64,000 nucleotides of DNA from Mesocentrotus franciscanus (lineage: Eukaryota > Echinodermata > Echinoidea > Camarodonta > Strongylocentrotidae). The notes below the pieces were generated by a model that worked only from the letters and a program-made list of their open reading frames with translations, did not search any database and had not been told where the DNA came from. This document shows positions 1-11,510 of the stretch, one piece after another (positions within the stretch are counted from its first letter, which is position 1; each line of letters starts with the position of its first letter). Location of the stretch: assembly GCA_037976565.1 (NCBI GenBank), contig CP137680.1, forward strand, positions 18,998,675 to 19,062,674. The letters are read 5' to 3'. The translations under genes and the position numbers were made by a program.

Positions 1-158
1 CAAGGAATTAATTCCTGCCAGGTACCTATTTACATCACCTGGGTTGAGTGTGGCAAATGTAGATCAATGTCTTGCCAAAGGACATTAGTGCCGCGGCGGG
101 ACTCGAACCGCGAACCTTAAGATCGACAGTCCGTCGACGTATCCACTCGACCACGTTA
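1..158 (-). mobile_element. tRNA-derived SINE, truncated by window edge
   Basis: On the minus strand an A-box-like TGGTCGAGTGG (143-153) and a B-box-like GGTTCGAGTCC (99-109) are spaced as in a tRNA. They are followed by a body (1-98) that recurs almost exactly, in the opposite orientation, at 45,979-46,140. The A and B boxes are internal RNA polymerase III promoter elements. The 3' part of the element lies outside the window. It is a SINE and not a working tRNA gene, because the tRNA-like part continues straight into the repeated body. Confidence 0.8.
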
Positions 159-160
159 AT

Positions 161-1440
161 AATAGTCTGTTCATTTTAATTGTAGAATATGACTATCATT
201 ATGAATTCAAAAGTAGTGAACTACTTGATTACCATTCCATTTGAAAGTTTATGGTGCATCCATGCAGAAATCTTGAAAACATTAAGTTTTTTGTTTTTGT
301 ATTTATGTTTGAAAACATTAAGTTATTTGGTTGGGGATCATTCTGATCATATTTCCGCAAAGTGTCTCGGTCTGGTTCGGCTTTTAAAAAAATTAGAGTC
401 ACAATGCCTAATTTCTAGCTCCTTGTGCCGATACCCAATTCGTCTGCTCCTAGCCGCCGCCGCCGCCGCCCCCCCCCCCTCCCTCCTTAAATTACGTTGA
501 ACCCCATTTACTTTTTCAAATACGCTGGTTCCTGAGGATCCCCTTCAAATAACACTCGTAGTACTAAACTTGCATTTGTAGGTTCTAGACATGTATACTG
601 TTCTTATATACGTATTCAGAGGCAAAAAAAGCCTGCAAAGGTATTTCATTATTTCTTTATTTGAATTAGTTTGGTCGAATGTCTCGATCTCCGTTCCCAA
701 AATTCAATTTATTTTGTTTTTAATTTGATAAAGATGACAATAATAATCATGGAAAATATAGGGGAAATGTACTTATATTCGACAACAATAAAATATAATG
801 TGATAGTACAAATTGCAATACATAGTCTATAAACAAAAATATCAAAATGTTTGGGTGAAAAATGGAAAAGAAGGGGAAAATGCCCATCAGAGATTTGTAT
901 CAAATATACGTAGATACGATATAGTCAATATAAATTACGGGCAGTTTAGACTGCATTTTCATCCGCACTAAACAAAATTAGGTTGAGACATTCTCGACAA
1001 CTCAAACACTGATTATGGAGCCTTGATTCTTCGCGTTGCCTCGTGGGGGAATACACGCAAGAGTAGTCGTACATCATGATCCCGTGTAAGGTACTATAGG
1101 AAACCCCATTATACGGGTGATAGAGGCTAATGCAAGCCCATTTTGTCCGATACCAAACTGAATGAGAACCCTATAAAGACGAAAAGGCGTCTGCCGAGCA
1201 AAGTAAATTGTTCACATTTTAAGCACTTGTGAGACAACATTGTGCTGTAGAAACGATGACAAAGGCGTCAGGATGTGGTTTGGCTGTTGGACAGCACGTG
1301 GTTATGTTGATGAACGAAGATGTGGTAATCTTCATAAGCAGTTCGTGACGCCTTATGAATTGCATCTCAAGTGAGATTAAGATGACTAATTGATACTAAT
1401 TCTTTAAAGATGGTGGCTCGTGCATCCCTCCAAATCACAT
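161..1440. other. Unique AT-rich sequence, no gene seen
   Basis: No exon, repeat family or RNA gene is recognisable here. The open frame at 189-500 (+) is not gene-like and ends in a GCC/C run at about 453-485. The stretch at 1,010-1,390 is richer in GC than its surroundings, but I could not match it to anything. Confidence 0.5.
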
Positions 1441-1565
1441 CAAGAAAAAAAAAGAAAAGAAGAAAAAAGAGGATAAAAACCAAACGAACAAAAACAAAAC
1501 AATATAGGAAAGGAAAACAAAAAAACAAAAAGGAAAGGAAAAAAGAAAAGAAAAAAGAAAGAGAA
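1441..1565. repeat. A/G-rich purine tract
   Basis: About 125 bp, almost entirely A and G with occasional C, in an irregular AAAGAAAA pattern. Low-complexity sequence that could be a decayed A-rich retrotransposon tail. Confidence 0.7.
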
Positions 1566-2129
1566 ATTATTGCCGGCTAAAACAAAAAATGTTACTTTTT
1601 TCTCGAATTAATATATGTGCTACTGGCGAAGACTATGAGAGATTATAAAGATAATATCTAAAAATCATAGACGTACGGACATACTTTTGCCAGGGGGCTG
1701 ACGCCTCTTACCATGCTTACCTGTATTTCGACTTCCTGTTTATAAATTATTGTGATAATGTCATGTCGACATCAAAATATACATATACAATTATTTTTTC
1801 TTCATGAGAATTACCTGGCTACTTGGATATAAGGTGACGGCTGACCGGGCTATGCTTATCCAAAAATTATTAGGGCTGCATCCCCTAGAACCCCCACCCC
1901 TCACCCCACCGCCGCCTCGTATGCGTACTGGTGAAATTACACTGATGAAAACAAATTTGTGTATTCGCGCCATCCTGCGAGGTTGTGTCGCATAAATATT
2001 CAAAAGGAAACATTACAAATCCATTTCGACATTTGCTTCCAAAGCAATCGTAGGGTAGTAATAGATAATAGAATGAATGTATTCACATCAAGGCATCATA
2101 AGCGTGAATGTGCCATGGATAGAAAAAAC

Positions 2130-2418
2130 GGCTTACTTCGAATCATCGGGTCGTCGCGTCGGCTCGTGGGCTCGCGTTACACGACCTTTTGTGAAAACAT
2201 GCCCCTTTTTCACGAAATGTCGAGGTAATGTTTGTGAAATAAACCCCTCTCATCTACAAATGGTCTGGTCCAATATACTCAACACTTCGTGAAAACGATA
2301 CGGCAAATATACGAAATTAACGTGCATTTTCACATGATCTTAAGCTTTCGGTTCACGATAGGTCGTGTAACGCGACCACCCGACCGGACGCGATGACTCG
2401 ATGTTTCGAAGTAAGCCG
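2130..2418. mobile_element. MITE with ~70-bp terminal inverted repeats (CGGCTTACTT family), copy 1
   Basis: The left end CGGCTTACTTCGAATCATCG reads inward through GCGTTACACGACC. The right end at 2,345-2,418 is its inverted complement for about 70 bp with scattered mismatches. The element is 289 bp and has no coding frame, so it would depend on a transposase elsewhere. The same family recurs at 23,682-23,901. The element is flanked by A-runs, so any target-site duplication is unclear. The open frames at 1,959-2,292 and 2,401-2,676 are by-products of it and its surroundings. Confidence 0.8.
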
Positions 2419-2914
2419 AAAAAGACACTACGTGAAAAACAGGTGCAACTGAAACTTAAGCTTACAGCCCTTTTATCTCTTATAATTGTGAAACGTAGCC
2501 GCTATTACAGGCTTACCCTCAGAGGAATGATACTGACCTCTCAACCAACAATTCTCATTACTTTTCAAGTTTTCTTAACACACATTTACCCCGAAAACAA
2601 TCACACACCCCACCCTCACACGCACCACCCAACTGTTCTTTTTCTTCCATTCTTTGAGGAGGGAAATTGGCTCTAAATTTTCAATTTTGTGCTTGTGTGC
2701 CCCTCTGTTGGGTGTAGCCATTTGTAAGTAATCCCGATTATGAGGCAACAGGGAAATTACAGTGAATCATTAAAAAGTGATTTTAATTGTTCCAGAAACT
2801 TCCATAATCCTTAACCTTTCATCTCGTCTTCAATAGGTCATTAATGCGTGGCACGATAGCCTTTCCCTTAAGCCCCCTTCGCTCATAAAAAATATACTCG
2901 GTAAACCACCTCCA

Positions 2915-3135
2915 AAGAAGAAGAAGAAGAAGAAGAAGAAGAAGAAGAAGAAGAAGAAGAAGAAGAAGAAGAAGAAGAAGGAGAAGAAGAAGAAGAAGAG
3001 AAGAAGAAGAAGAAGAAGAAGAAGAAGAAGAAGAAGAAGAAGAAGAAGAAGAAGAAGAAGAAGAAGAAGAAGAGAAGAAGAAGAAGAAGAAGAAGAAGAA
3101 GAAGAAGATGAAGAAGAAGAAGAAGAAGAAGAAGA
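2915..3135. repeat. (GAA)n trinucleotide microsatellite, ~220 bp
   Basis: A nearly pure run of AAG/GAA triplets with a few GAG and GAT interruptions, about 73 repeats. Read on the other strand it gives a spurious frame of poly-Ser, Leu and Phe (2,819-3,211). Long GAA/TTC tracts can form triplex DNA, which is known for this class but not shown here. Confidence 0.97.
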
Positions 3136-3958
3136 TGGGGAAGGAAAGCAAATCAGACGAGACAGATATAAAAAGAACCAAAAGAAAAAGATAAAATAAA
3201 GAATTACTCACGCATTATTTGCAGCGCATTTCTGTATCTACAACATTCAGATAAAAAACAAAAACTGGGAACGCGCAAAGGCGTACAAGACGGGGGCTGG
3301 GGCTACTCTAATATTCAAGCATTTTTTCTGGCGTATTTTTAGGTCATTTTGAGGACATAAAAATTAGCATTTTTATCACGATGAAATGTTCTTTTTATAA
3401 TAGAAATTGACAAAATAATGATAGGGCTACACGTGTCAGCCCCACCCTCCCCCACTACACCCATGGCGAAAATATACCCATACTCTTATGAGAGCAAGGG
3501 GGTAATTTCATAATTTTTTTAAAAGCCCACTTACCACGCAGTAATTTCACGTACAATACATATACCTTGCCTCGTAAGTTTTTTTTTTGGGGGGGGGGCG
3601 ATTTAAACGCGACATGTGAAATCGCCACTTTTGAAGCAGAGAGTGACGACCAGACAACGTCATATATACATCGAATATTAATATGCAAGATGATCTTGTG
3701 TTGACAACTGGGATGTGTGGAGGCGGGAGTGGGAGTGGGAGGAGTTTCTTCTTGATTTCTATGTTCTCTTGACTCTGTTACATGCAAAAATGACTAACAA
3801 TCGAACGTGAAAATGCATTGTATCCCCATTCTTTCTGCAGTGTCTTATTTCTTCCAATGATCTGAATTTCTTTTCTTCAATTCGATTGTTAAGTTAGTAC
3901 TGGTTGTAAAAATATTATTACCTGAGCAATTTAACTGCAAGAGATTCAAGTTTTTCTC
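3136..3958. other. No gene or recognised repeat
   Basis: AT-rich sequence with a T9/G10 homopolymer junction near 3,580-3,598. The minus-strand frame at 3,455-3,787 has no recognisable domain or splice context. Confidence 0.5.
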
Positions 3959-4046
3959 TGATGTTCTTCCACACTTGCATAATAACAATGAAAACGCTCA
4001 CAAATTTTGTTTTCACCTCTCCTCAGAACTCAACCTTCTATTTAAA
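3959..4046 (+). mobile_element. F1 TTAA element, 3' fragment
   Basis: The stretch from TTCTTCCACACTTGCATAAT through the terminal CAGAACTCAACCTTCT matches the right ends of the full F1 copies at 12,259, 26,724 and 53,329. The left portion is absent, so this is a truncated relic. Confidence 0.75.
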
Positions 4047-4149
4047 GCCCCACTGCACTACTTGTAGCTACTTGCTCCCTCTATATAGAAAACAATGCCT
4101 AAGCGGTGCCCTTTGGTCCCCCATGATCCTCTTTTTAATATGTTCATTG

Positions 4150-4262
4150 AGAGCTGAGTTGTTGAGATAACCACCTGTCAGTGACCACGCTGGGAGGTCT
4201 AATCCTCATGGCCAAACTAGTGCAGACCGGCTTTAAGATCTGGTTGCAATAAAGAAAGAAAT
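4150..4262 (+). mobile_element. Possible LINE 3' end
   Basis: The sequence CCACGCTGGGAGGTCTAATC leads into TGCAATAAAGAAAGAAATAC, a polyadenylation signal followed by an A-rich end. This is the style of 3' ends of CR1-like non-LTR elements in invertebrates. A similar AAAGAAAGAAATAAATA ending lies at 37,150-37,180. No coding remnant is visible upstream. Confidence 0.35.
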
Positions 4263-5073
4263 ACAGCAAAAAAAAAGGACGAACTATAAATACACAAATG
4301 GGTCCTTGAAAAAAATTAAATGGTCCTAATGCATTGTCGACGTGTTAATCTGTTTTCCATTACCGATTATAAATTCTGTTCTGTTCTTCCACATCCACGT
4401 CATCATCAGAAACAGAGACAGCTTAGCATTGTCAAAACAAATACCGTAACGATGGCGTATCCAGCAGGAGGGCGTAGCCAGCGTCCGCCACCTTGTTGGA
4501 AGGCCACACATAGAATTCCAATACAACCATGGCAACTGGCAGTAAGTTCGTTGCACGTAGGGCTTCTAACATATATTTCGTATTCCAGCCCCCTGCCCAA
4601 GGAGGATTTCGACCCAGTCCCCACACCCCCCCCCCCCACCCTCTGTGATAATTTTTGCTGTATACGCCCCGACGACAAGGACAATTTTTATATCATTAAT
4701 TTCATTCTAATAACGAAAACCCTAAGGCATATACTGCATCCCATTATAGATCACCTTGGAATTATCTGAAGTATGAAGTGATCGCATTATTTTGTAATCT
4801 TAGATATGGACACAGTTAGTCTGCAAAAGACAATACCAAGTTTTCTTTTGAAGAAGATATCTGTTATGGAATATTCGTTTGTGACCGAGTGGTGAACTAG
4901 TAAAGTAAAATAAGGAAATAATCACCAACTATACGAGGGCGGTGAGAATTTACTATCTTCGCCGAGGTGATATTGAGGCTACTATCGTCAGAAGCCGCTG
5001 GCGGCGAGGTGAGATACATGTACTACAGCCCCCGAGATCGTCGAGCCGAGGATATTTTTTCCCCATCGCCCAT
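4263..5073. other. No gene or recognised repeat
   Basis: The overlapping frames at 4,320-4,769 on both strands run through a C-rich stretch (4,618-4,642) and show no domain. I see nothing further here. Confidence 0.45.
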
Positions 5074-5292
5074 TTAAAGGCATCGTTTAACAATTTTAAA
5101 TCTGAGATGCACGGCCCTACGTGTTATCAGTGTCTGTTATATGGTGTTATATTGTAGCCCTAAAAAAAAAATCGCGGTTCAAAGTGATCAAGAAGTGCCT
5201 CAAAAAAGTAAAAATCTTAGAGTGACCGGTTTTACCATACTCGTTTTCCGCAATAGACTGTAGTGTTATGAAAACCGTTAGGAAAACTATCG
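5074..5292 (+). mobile_element. F3 TTAA element, 5' fragment
   Basis: Begins TTAAAGGCATCGTTTAACAA and matches the F3 copy at 10,982-11,367 through the shared ACCGTTAGGAAAAC, where similarity stops. The right half is missing. Confidence 0.8.
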
Positions 5293-5794
5293 AGATGCTG
5301 TTTCGCAAAATATTCGTCCTTGCTGGACTCTTCGCATCGATTCGGTATCAGCGAAAAAGGACTATTAACTATTTGACATAAAATAGTGTTTGGCATTTTG
5401 ATCATTTTGATCAACCGTGTCGCTAGATCCCCGGTACGTGGGAAATCAATGATCAATGGTGAAGATTGTTTGAATCTTTACATCAATAAGATATAATTTA
5501 ACCTTTGAACCTTTGACATGCCCCCATTCAACCTGATGGGGTGCATTTTTTAATAATCCAATGCACAGCTCGAAAAGCGCACCTTTGATGAGAAGATTGA
5601 GTTCTAGCTGAGAAAGGTGAGACATAATTTGTTTGCTTTTCATTAATGTTATTGTTAGTTTGGGAGAGAATCATAGGAAAAGGTGTCTCATAAAATGGAC
5701 GGCTCTTCAAATTGCCCTTACAATCAAAGTATGGCAGGTAACAGTTAAAATTTGTGGAACACACTTTCATACAATATGTTTGCTTAGTCTCGCT

Positions 5795-5969
5795 TACACA
5801 TTTCTGTGTACATTGCACGTGACGTATAGCAAGACTGGACCAACGTAATCATTTTGATTATTCCAAAACGTAACAGTATGCACCAACACTGCCACCGTGA
5901 CATGATCACCTTTTCCCAATCACTTCAACCCAGTTTCTTTTACAGTGCAATCGCATCTTATTTTTAAGA
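5795..5969 (-). mobile_element. F1 TTAA element, diverged fragment
   Basis: Read on the minus strand this is the left part of F1. Blocks corresponding to TTTCTGTGTACA, AAGACTGG, CATTTTGATTATTCCA and GTGCAATCGCAT match the copy at 20,540-20,734 in the same order. It is more diverged than the full copies, so probably an older insertion. Confidence 0.7.
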
Positions 5970-6000
5970 GTCTGAAAGTCTCGATATTACTACCATTCGA

Positions 6001-6125
6001 GCAATCGTCCCTCAGAAGGGTAACCCTTCGAACACAACCCCTGGACAACTATCCCTTACCTTACCTCCGGACAACTTACCTCTAAAACAAATACCCCTGG
6101 AGAACTAGCCCTCGGACAAATAGCC
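6001..6125. repeat. Degenerate GGACAACTACCCC minisatellite, locus 1
   Basis: About seven irregular repeats built on GGACAACTAYCCCT, the same motif as the longer array at 24,039-24,257. Spacing varies because of small indels. Confidence 0.75.
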
Positions 6126-6354
6126 CTATGGTTCGACTTTCCTCTTTAAAAGTATCCCAAGTTTTGAAAAAATATCTTGTTTGTAATTTAATCAGGGGAT
6201 GCTTATTGTGTGAGATAGGTTCAAGGAAGAAAAAGGCCGGAAGAGATTCGAAAGATTCGAAGGGAAATTGGTTAAAAAAATATGTAGCAGAGGAAGCGAT
6301 GTATCAGTTATTTACTACTCTAATTTTTGTGCAAACTTTTACCTGACCACATGG

Positions 6355-6385
<31 letters not shown>

Positions 6386-7077
6386 CTCTTCTTTTCCTTT
6401 TGACAGGAAAGAGTAGGGGTCACACTATTTTGTCTACCCTTTCCCTTCAATATTTGTTATAGTTGCCACCCCTCCCCCCTCCTCCGCGGATCCCCTGGTC
6501 CCAGGTTAATGTGACCGGAAGCCTCAAAAGCCATTTCTAATAACTCAGTCACACGAACAAGACGGACAACATACCAGCAACAGACCAAACAAGAAATTAC
6601 ATTGCCTCCAAGGATTGGTCGGTTTGGAGGCGATATCGATTCGGTTAGGATTCGCTGAGGCGGTGCGACCGATGTATAACCCCAGAATGTCACGATGTGG
6701 AACCAGCTCGAGCAGTAGCTATCCGCGGGATGTAACCATCTCACGGATGCAGCCCCATGTTGGTTTCAGAATGCTGTAAAAACCTCACCTGGCTTTTTTA
6801 ATAGCACGTTATTTGTAACTGGAGCACTTCTCAGGCACTGCTATTGTATTCTACACTGTGAATCAATGAAGCCGCCAGACAGAGAGCCATCCCAGGCAAT
6901 CATGTCGTTGTAAATTTCTTGGAAGCTGTTTGCTGATGAGTTTATTTTCACAATGCTAGAGCACCAGGAGCACCAGAAGGGCCAGGAGCAACACGGCAGG
7001 ATGTACTTGAGCACTGAACAAGAAGTCACTTTAACATTGATGTTATAATTATTTCTTTAATATATTTTTTAATTTCA
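6126..7077. other. No gene; includes a CT run
   Basis: A (CT)n run occupies about 6,355-6,406. The minus frame at 6,457-6,744 and the others here show no recognisable protein. GC content rises at 6,460-6,760 without an identifiable feature. Confidence 0.45.
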
Positions 7078-7191
7078 TTCTTCCTCTTCTTCTTCTTCTT
7101 CTTCTTCTTCTTCTTCTTCTTCTCCTTCTTCTTCTTCTTTTTCTTCTTCTTTTTCTTTTTCTTCCTCTTCTTCGTCTTATTACATTTATTA

Positions 7192-7228
<37 letters not shown>

Positions 7229-7290
7229 CATCATCATCTTTGTTTTTATTAATTTGATCATCATCATTTTCATCGTCATCATCATCATGA
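7078..7290. repeat. Compound TTC / TTA / TCA triplet microsatellite
   Basis: (TTC)n at about 7,080-7,175 passes into (TTA)n at about 7,185-7,228 and (ATC)n to 7,290. It creates Lys-, Asn- and Asp-run artefact frames on the minus strand (7,026-7,562). Confidence 0.95.
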
Positions 7291-8130
7291 TCATAATAAA
7301 TGATTGACATTTCTGCTTTCAGAAAGCAAAGCCCTTTAGAAAAACAACTCTGGTAATGTACCTGAAACGAGACTGCCTGGTCAAAATATAACTTATATGA
7401 ATAATAAATGAGTACACACATCAATAAGTAATAATCTCGCTCATAAAAATTGGATAGGGCTTTAAAATAACGATGGCAATAACGATTAGGGCAACCTATT
7501 TCAGCGTTTGAATGGACATGTATGTTTTGTTTATATAGGGCACGAAGAATAAAAACATGCATGTAGACATCATTAAGAGCCTAATGGGGCATGTCGTGCT
7601 CTCTGTATAAATAATTCAAAGTATTCATACGCCAATGAGATATTTTCTAGAAGCGCTCGGTAAACAGTTTGTTATTTCTGTGCTCGAATGTGTTCCGCGA
7701 GTGGGAGCAAATTGTGATTTTAATGAGAATTAGGCAGGATTCTGTTACAACTTCAGAGAGCTTGAATTTTTTTCTTTAACGGCAGGCATTAAACCGACAT
7801 CGCAACCACTGCTGTAATGTATTTTCAATTTGTGCCATCTTTTGGAGAAGGCGTAGATATCGCGATTTCCGGTTCCTTTATCCAAGCATCATCACGCGCG
7901 CGTCATCAGTTGGTGATGATCAGTTGGTGACACATGGCTGTCGACACATCGGGACATTGTGAGCAGCAGATGGCAGTATACATAAATCTGAAGTATTGTC
8001 AGTGGAATACCCTGCCTTTAAAGAAAGCGAAATACAATAATTATCAGTTATGTCGTGAATAATTTTCTTGCCTATGTTCGAGTAATTATAATGCATCTCT
8101 GCCTATTTCAAACAAAATATCAGATGTATC
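7291..8130. other. No gene seen
   Basis: AT-rich unique sequence. The only local structure noted is a short direct repeat, TCAGTTGGTGA, at about 7,907-7,930. Confidence 0.45.
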
Positions 8131-8347
8131 GTCCCTCTCTCTCTCTCTCCCTCTTTCTCTCTAGCTCTCTTCCTCCCCCACCCCCTCCTTCCCCCTCTCT
8201 CCTAGTTTATCTTCTCTTCTCTATATTCCTTCCTGCTTCCCGTCTATCTCTTTCTGCTCTTTTCTTCTCTTCTCTCTTCCTACATTTCAGATCTCCTTCC
8301 AATTTCTTTATTTATAGCTCTCTTCGCCCCTTCATCCCCGTCCCCTT

Positions 8348-8393
<46 letters not shown>

Positions 8394-8412
8394 TCCCTCT
8401 TTTTCCCTCTAT
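8131..8412. repeat. Pyrimidine-rich CT microsatellite region
   Basis: About 280 bp dominated by CTCTCT, CCTTCC and TTTCT tracts, with a pure CT run near 8,352-8,382. The 146-aa plus-strand frame here is low-complexity Ser/Leu/Phe/Pro. Confidence 0.9.
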
Positions 8413-9147
8413 TGATATCTTCTCATCTGTGTCTTCATAAATCGCACACTCATTTAACCCTATTTTGCTGTCTCAATCCATCCTGCTCACATTGAAAGAA
8501 AAATTCAGTTAATTAAAACCTGTCACGACAAGTCCCCCATAAACATATACATCATTTTTTTTTATTGAATTGATGAAGTTTGTCTGTAAAACAAACAGAG
8601 TAGTCATAGAGTTAGTTGTCCCTAAGGATTAGTGATGACATCGTAGGAATCAGGCGATCTTACGATATCCCGCTTGCGGACTCAGCTGGTCTATCAAAAA
8701 GCTAGCCCCGTTTTATGGTCCTTCCCTCCACTTCTCAAAGATCCCCCTAAGACATCAACTAGCTATCTGCACGAGTGTAATCCTTTGACTACCACTCGTT
8801 CCCATAGCACTACTTTGATACATGTAATGACGTTCGTTGATAGCATCATACTTCAGAACGACTCCAAACCGAACGATCCCCGGGTAATCGGGGCAATACT
8901 ATTTTTTCGTTTGGTCTGAACTCGGTCTCCGGTCGGTCTCGGGTCGGTCTTGTCGGTGTGAATGAGGTATTAATTTGCTGTCTGTAACATTCGTCAGATG
9001 GCACTGGAGAGATTAAGGCAGAGGTCTATCTCGCGTGCATGGGTGTGATCAATCTGATTAGCATGAGTGATCAACTCTGCCGGAGTTAAACACCTTGACT
9101 GACATGATAAGTTCGACTATAGCCGTCGGATCAATTTGAGAATGTAT
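8413..9147. other. No gene seen
   Basis: Unique sequence. Short GGTCGGTCT repeats lie at 8,920-8,955, but there is no recognised element or exon. Confidence 0.4.
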
Positions 9148-9345
9148 GGTCAGTATTGAAGAGAAGGTTGAGTTCTGGTAAATTTGAAAAATAATTCCGT
9201 TTGTGAGCTTCATCATCTGTATGACAATTTCGAAGAATATCACGGGAGAGATGTCTTCTGAAAGGATTGACCTTCGAAAATATGACAAGAAATAGCTGAC
9301 ATGTTTTGACGAAACATTAATACGTGTGCAGTGCAGGTGATCTTC
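9148..9345 (-). mobile_element. F1-like TTAA element, diverged copy
   Basis: Starts with GAAGAGAAGGTTGAGTTCTGG-like sequence, the inverted right end of F1. The block GTGTGCAGTGCAGGTGATCTTC near 9,326 also matches the diverged minus copy at 25,480. The middle is poorly conserved. Confidence 0.6.
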
Positions 9346-9511
9346 AGCATGACTATAAGCCACTTTTCTTGTTGTTTTGATCGTTCAATAAAACTTCAGT
9401 GTATATAAAAAAAAAATCCATAAGTACTACATAATTAACATCTCGCAATCGCTTCCTGACAGTTTTATTCACAATATATGAGGCTAGAACTAATAGTGTT
9501 TAACTTTATAT

Positions 9512-9753
9512 TTAAAGCCATACTATACTAGAAGCACTATCGCAAACCCCCTCTAGCGTCATCTCAGGCCACTGTAGCAGTGTGGTCCCGTGACTCGCTT
9601 TTTCCCTAGCTGCGCTATTGGTTCCCGCATCGAGTCCTTTGTCTGCGAAGTGGATGGGTTACGCATTGTTGGCAAGTTGACCATGAGATGGTGCTGTGCA
9701 ATAAACACTATTGAAGCTAGAACCAAAAAGTTAATCAGTTCAGTACCGCTTTA
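9512..9753. mobile_element. F5 candidate TTAA MITE
   Basis: The left end TTAAAGCCATACTATACT and the inverted right end TTAAAGCGGTACTGAACTG agree at most positions, giving a 242-bp element bounded by TTAA. It has no coding capacity. The family is inferred from this single copy only. Confidence 0.55.
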
Positions 9754-9789
9754 AGGAGTAGGAGAGGCAAGGTGAATACACCCCCCCCC

Positions 9790-10040
9790 CAGTGGCGGAT
9801 CCAGGGGGCCCTAGAAAAAACAGGTAAAAACACCCTTTTTTGAAAAAAAGAAGTTGGGCCCTCCTGGCGCCCAAGGGGTGGCGGTGGAAAAATTACCCTT
9901 CCGAAAAATTTTTCGGGTGCCAAATTTTTTTTTTTGCTCACTACCCCACTGAGCGAAAAATCGACCGGCACGATTTTCAAATTTTCGCACGAAGTGGGCC
10001 CCTTTAGGCCCCTCCTTGCCGCCGGCTGGATCCGCCCCTG
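9790..10040. mobile_element. hAT-like MITE (CAGTGGCGGATCC family), copy 1
   Basis: The ends are CAGTGGCGGATCCAGG and, inverted, CAGGGGCGGATCCAG. The 251-bp body matches copy 2 at 44,745-45,003 in order. Eight C's flank each side (9,782-9,789 and 10,041-10,048), which fits an 8-bp target duplication, though a C-run is weak proof alone. The minus frame 9,735-10,103 comes from this repeat. Confidence 0.85.
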
Positions 10041-10596
10041 CCCCCCCCTCCTTTGTCCTTGATACAGATTCACAGTATATACACTGTAAAACTCCTTCAA
10101 CAAATTCTTCCTACGTTTTAGTCAGTGACTGGATATATCTGAAAGCTACGCTGCGAGATCATCGTACCAAATTTACCAATTATACTAATTAAAAACCTCG
10201 TGCAACTTTGACTAAACCTTGTTTCCTGGAAATTCATTTATGATGACAAGAAATGACAGTTGACCGATAACATAAGATGAGAACAAAAGACGAGTGTATA
10301 AAGGACGATTATACAATACCTGATATCAAAATATAGTCAATTTGATAATACCATTTATCAAAAATGAAATTCTCATTATTTTTGTTACCATTTCGTAACA
10401 CGGAAAGAGATAATTTTCCAATGACAATGACACCATGTTGTTTTCCTTTTATTTATATGTACAGTATATGTATATAGTAACCATGGTAACCTTTACCTAT
10501 CTATTTATACATGAACCTTTTTTTCTGACGAGAGTCACCATTATTATCTTCGTTTATTATTGTACATATAATGCACATTTTCTCCCACTAAGCGTT
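10041..10596. other. No gene seen
   Basis: AT-rich unique sequence. The frame at 10,435-10,671 runs into the SINE and is not gene-like. Confidence 0.4.
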
Positions 10597-10776
10597 GTGG
10601 CGTGCGCCTGTAATCCAGCTAACAGTGGAAGTTACAAACTGATTCAGCCGAGGACGCAGGTTCGAAACTGAGTCACGCCTTTCGGATGGTGACGTTAAAG
10701 GTCGGTCCCCAGACGTAAATAATCATATCTGATTGATACACGTCTGTAAAATCCCAATACACACACACACACACAG
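10597..10776 (+). mobile_element. SINE with a 7SL-like 5' end and tRNA-type B box
   Basis: GTGGCGTGCGCCTGTAATCC followed by AGCTA (10,597-10,621) resembles the 5' Pol III promoter domain of 7SL RNA and Alu. A tRNA-type B box GGTTCGAAACT follows at 10,659-10,669. The next part, GGTGACGTTAAAGGTCGGTC, is the body style of the tRNA SINE at 22,318. The element ends near a (CA)n run (10,760-10,775). Whether the head derives from 7SL RNA or only converges on an A box cannot be decided by eye. Confidence 0.65.
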
Positions 10777-10981
10777 CAATAGTGATGTGAATATTGGCTA
10801 CGTAATTTCCAAATTGAAATAAACGTTCATATTATGGATGTTGCTATTACACTCAGAATGTTAGAATGAAAAATTTAAGAACTGTAAGACCTATAACGAA
10901 ATCAAGAATAGGCCTAGTTTGGGTGTACAGAAGACCGAATCCTTAAAAAGGAACCATTAAAAAAAAAAAACTCATGTCTAA

Positions 10982-11367
10982 TAAAGGCATCGTTTAACAA
11001 TGTTAAATCTGAGATGCATGGCCCTAGGTCTAATCAGTGTCTGTGATATGGTGTAATATTAAAGCCCTAAAAGAAATTCTGTTTCAAAATGATCATGAAG
11101 TGCCTCAAAGAAGTAAAAAATCTTCGAGTGACCGGTTTTACCATACTCATTTCACCCCATAGACTGTAGTGTTATAAAAACCGTTAGGAAAACGAACTTT
11201 TAATTTTCGAATTCCAATCATAAATATCTTGATAATCAGACGGGCGATCGGCTTGTAAACGTCATGGGGTTCCTGACTGACCTAAAGGTTTATAATTATC
11301 ATTGCAGCATGAGCTAAATCTAGGATTTTGTTTCAGAATCTGAGACAAAGTTACCCAATCCCTTTAA
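10982..11367 (+). mobile_element. F3 TTAA MITE, full copy
   Basis: 386 bp from (T)TAAAGGCATCGTTTAACAA to CCCAATCCCTTTAA. The two ends are imperfect inverted repeats (TTAAAGGCATCG and TTAAAGGGATTG). It matches the inverted copy at 32,825-33,205 along its length. No coding frame. Confidence 0.8.
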
Positions 11368-11510
11368 AGTCTCCCCCTTTCCTGTATTACTACTAATCTA
11401 TTTTGAAAACACAGTCTCCAATTCTTCTTTCACTTGCCCAAGGAGTGACGCGATAATATCAGGTTCCAGCCGTGTTATCGGATCGAATGTTCATTGACAT
11501 CGTCCTTAAT

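Noticed and set aside
1010..1390. Possible rRNA-like fragment (GAGAACCCTATAAAGACG)
   Set aside because: Only a short resemblance to a large-subunit rRNA loop; flanking sequence does not fit.
2819..3211. 130-aa minus-strand frame rich in Phe, Ser and Leu
   Set aside because: It is the translation of the GAA/TTC microsatellite.
8055..8495. 146-aa plus-strand frame
   Set aside because: Driven by a CT-rich microsatellite; Ser/Leu/Pro/Phe low complexity with no domain.
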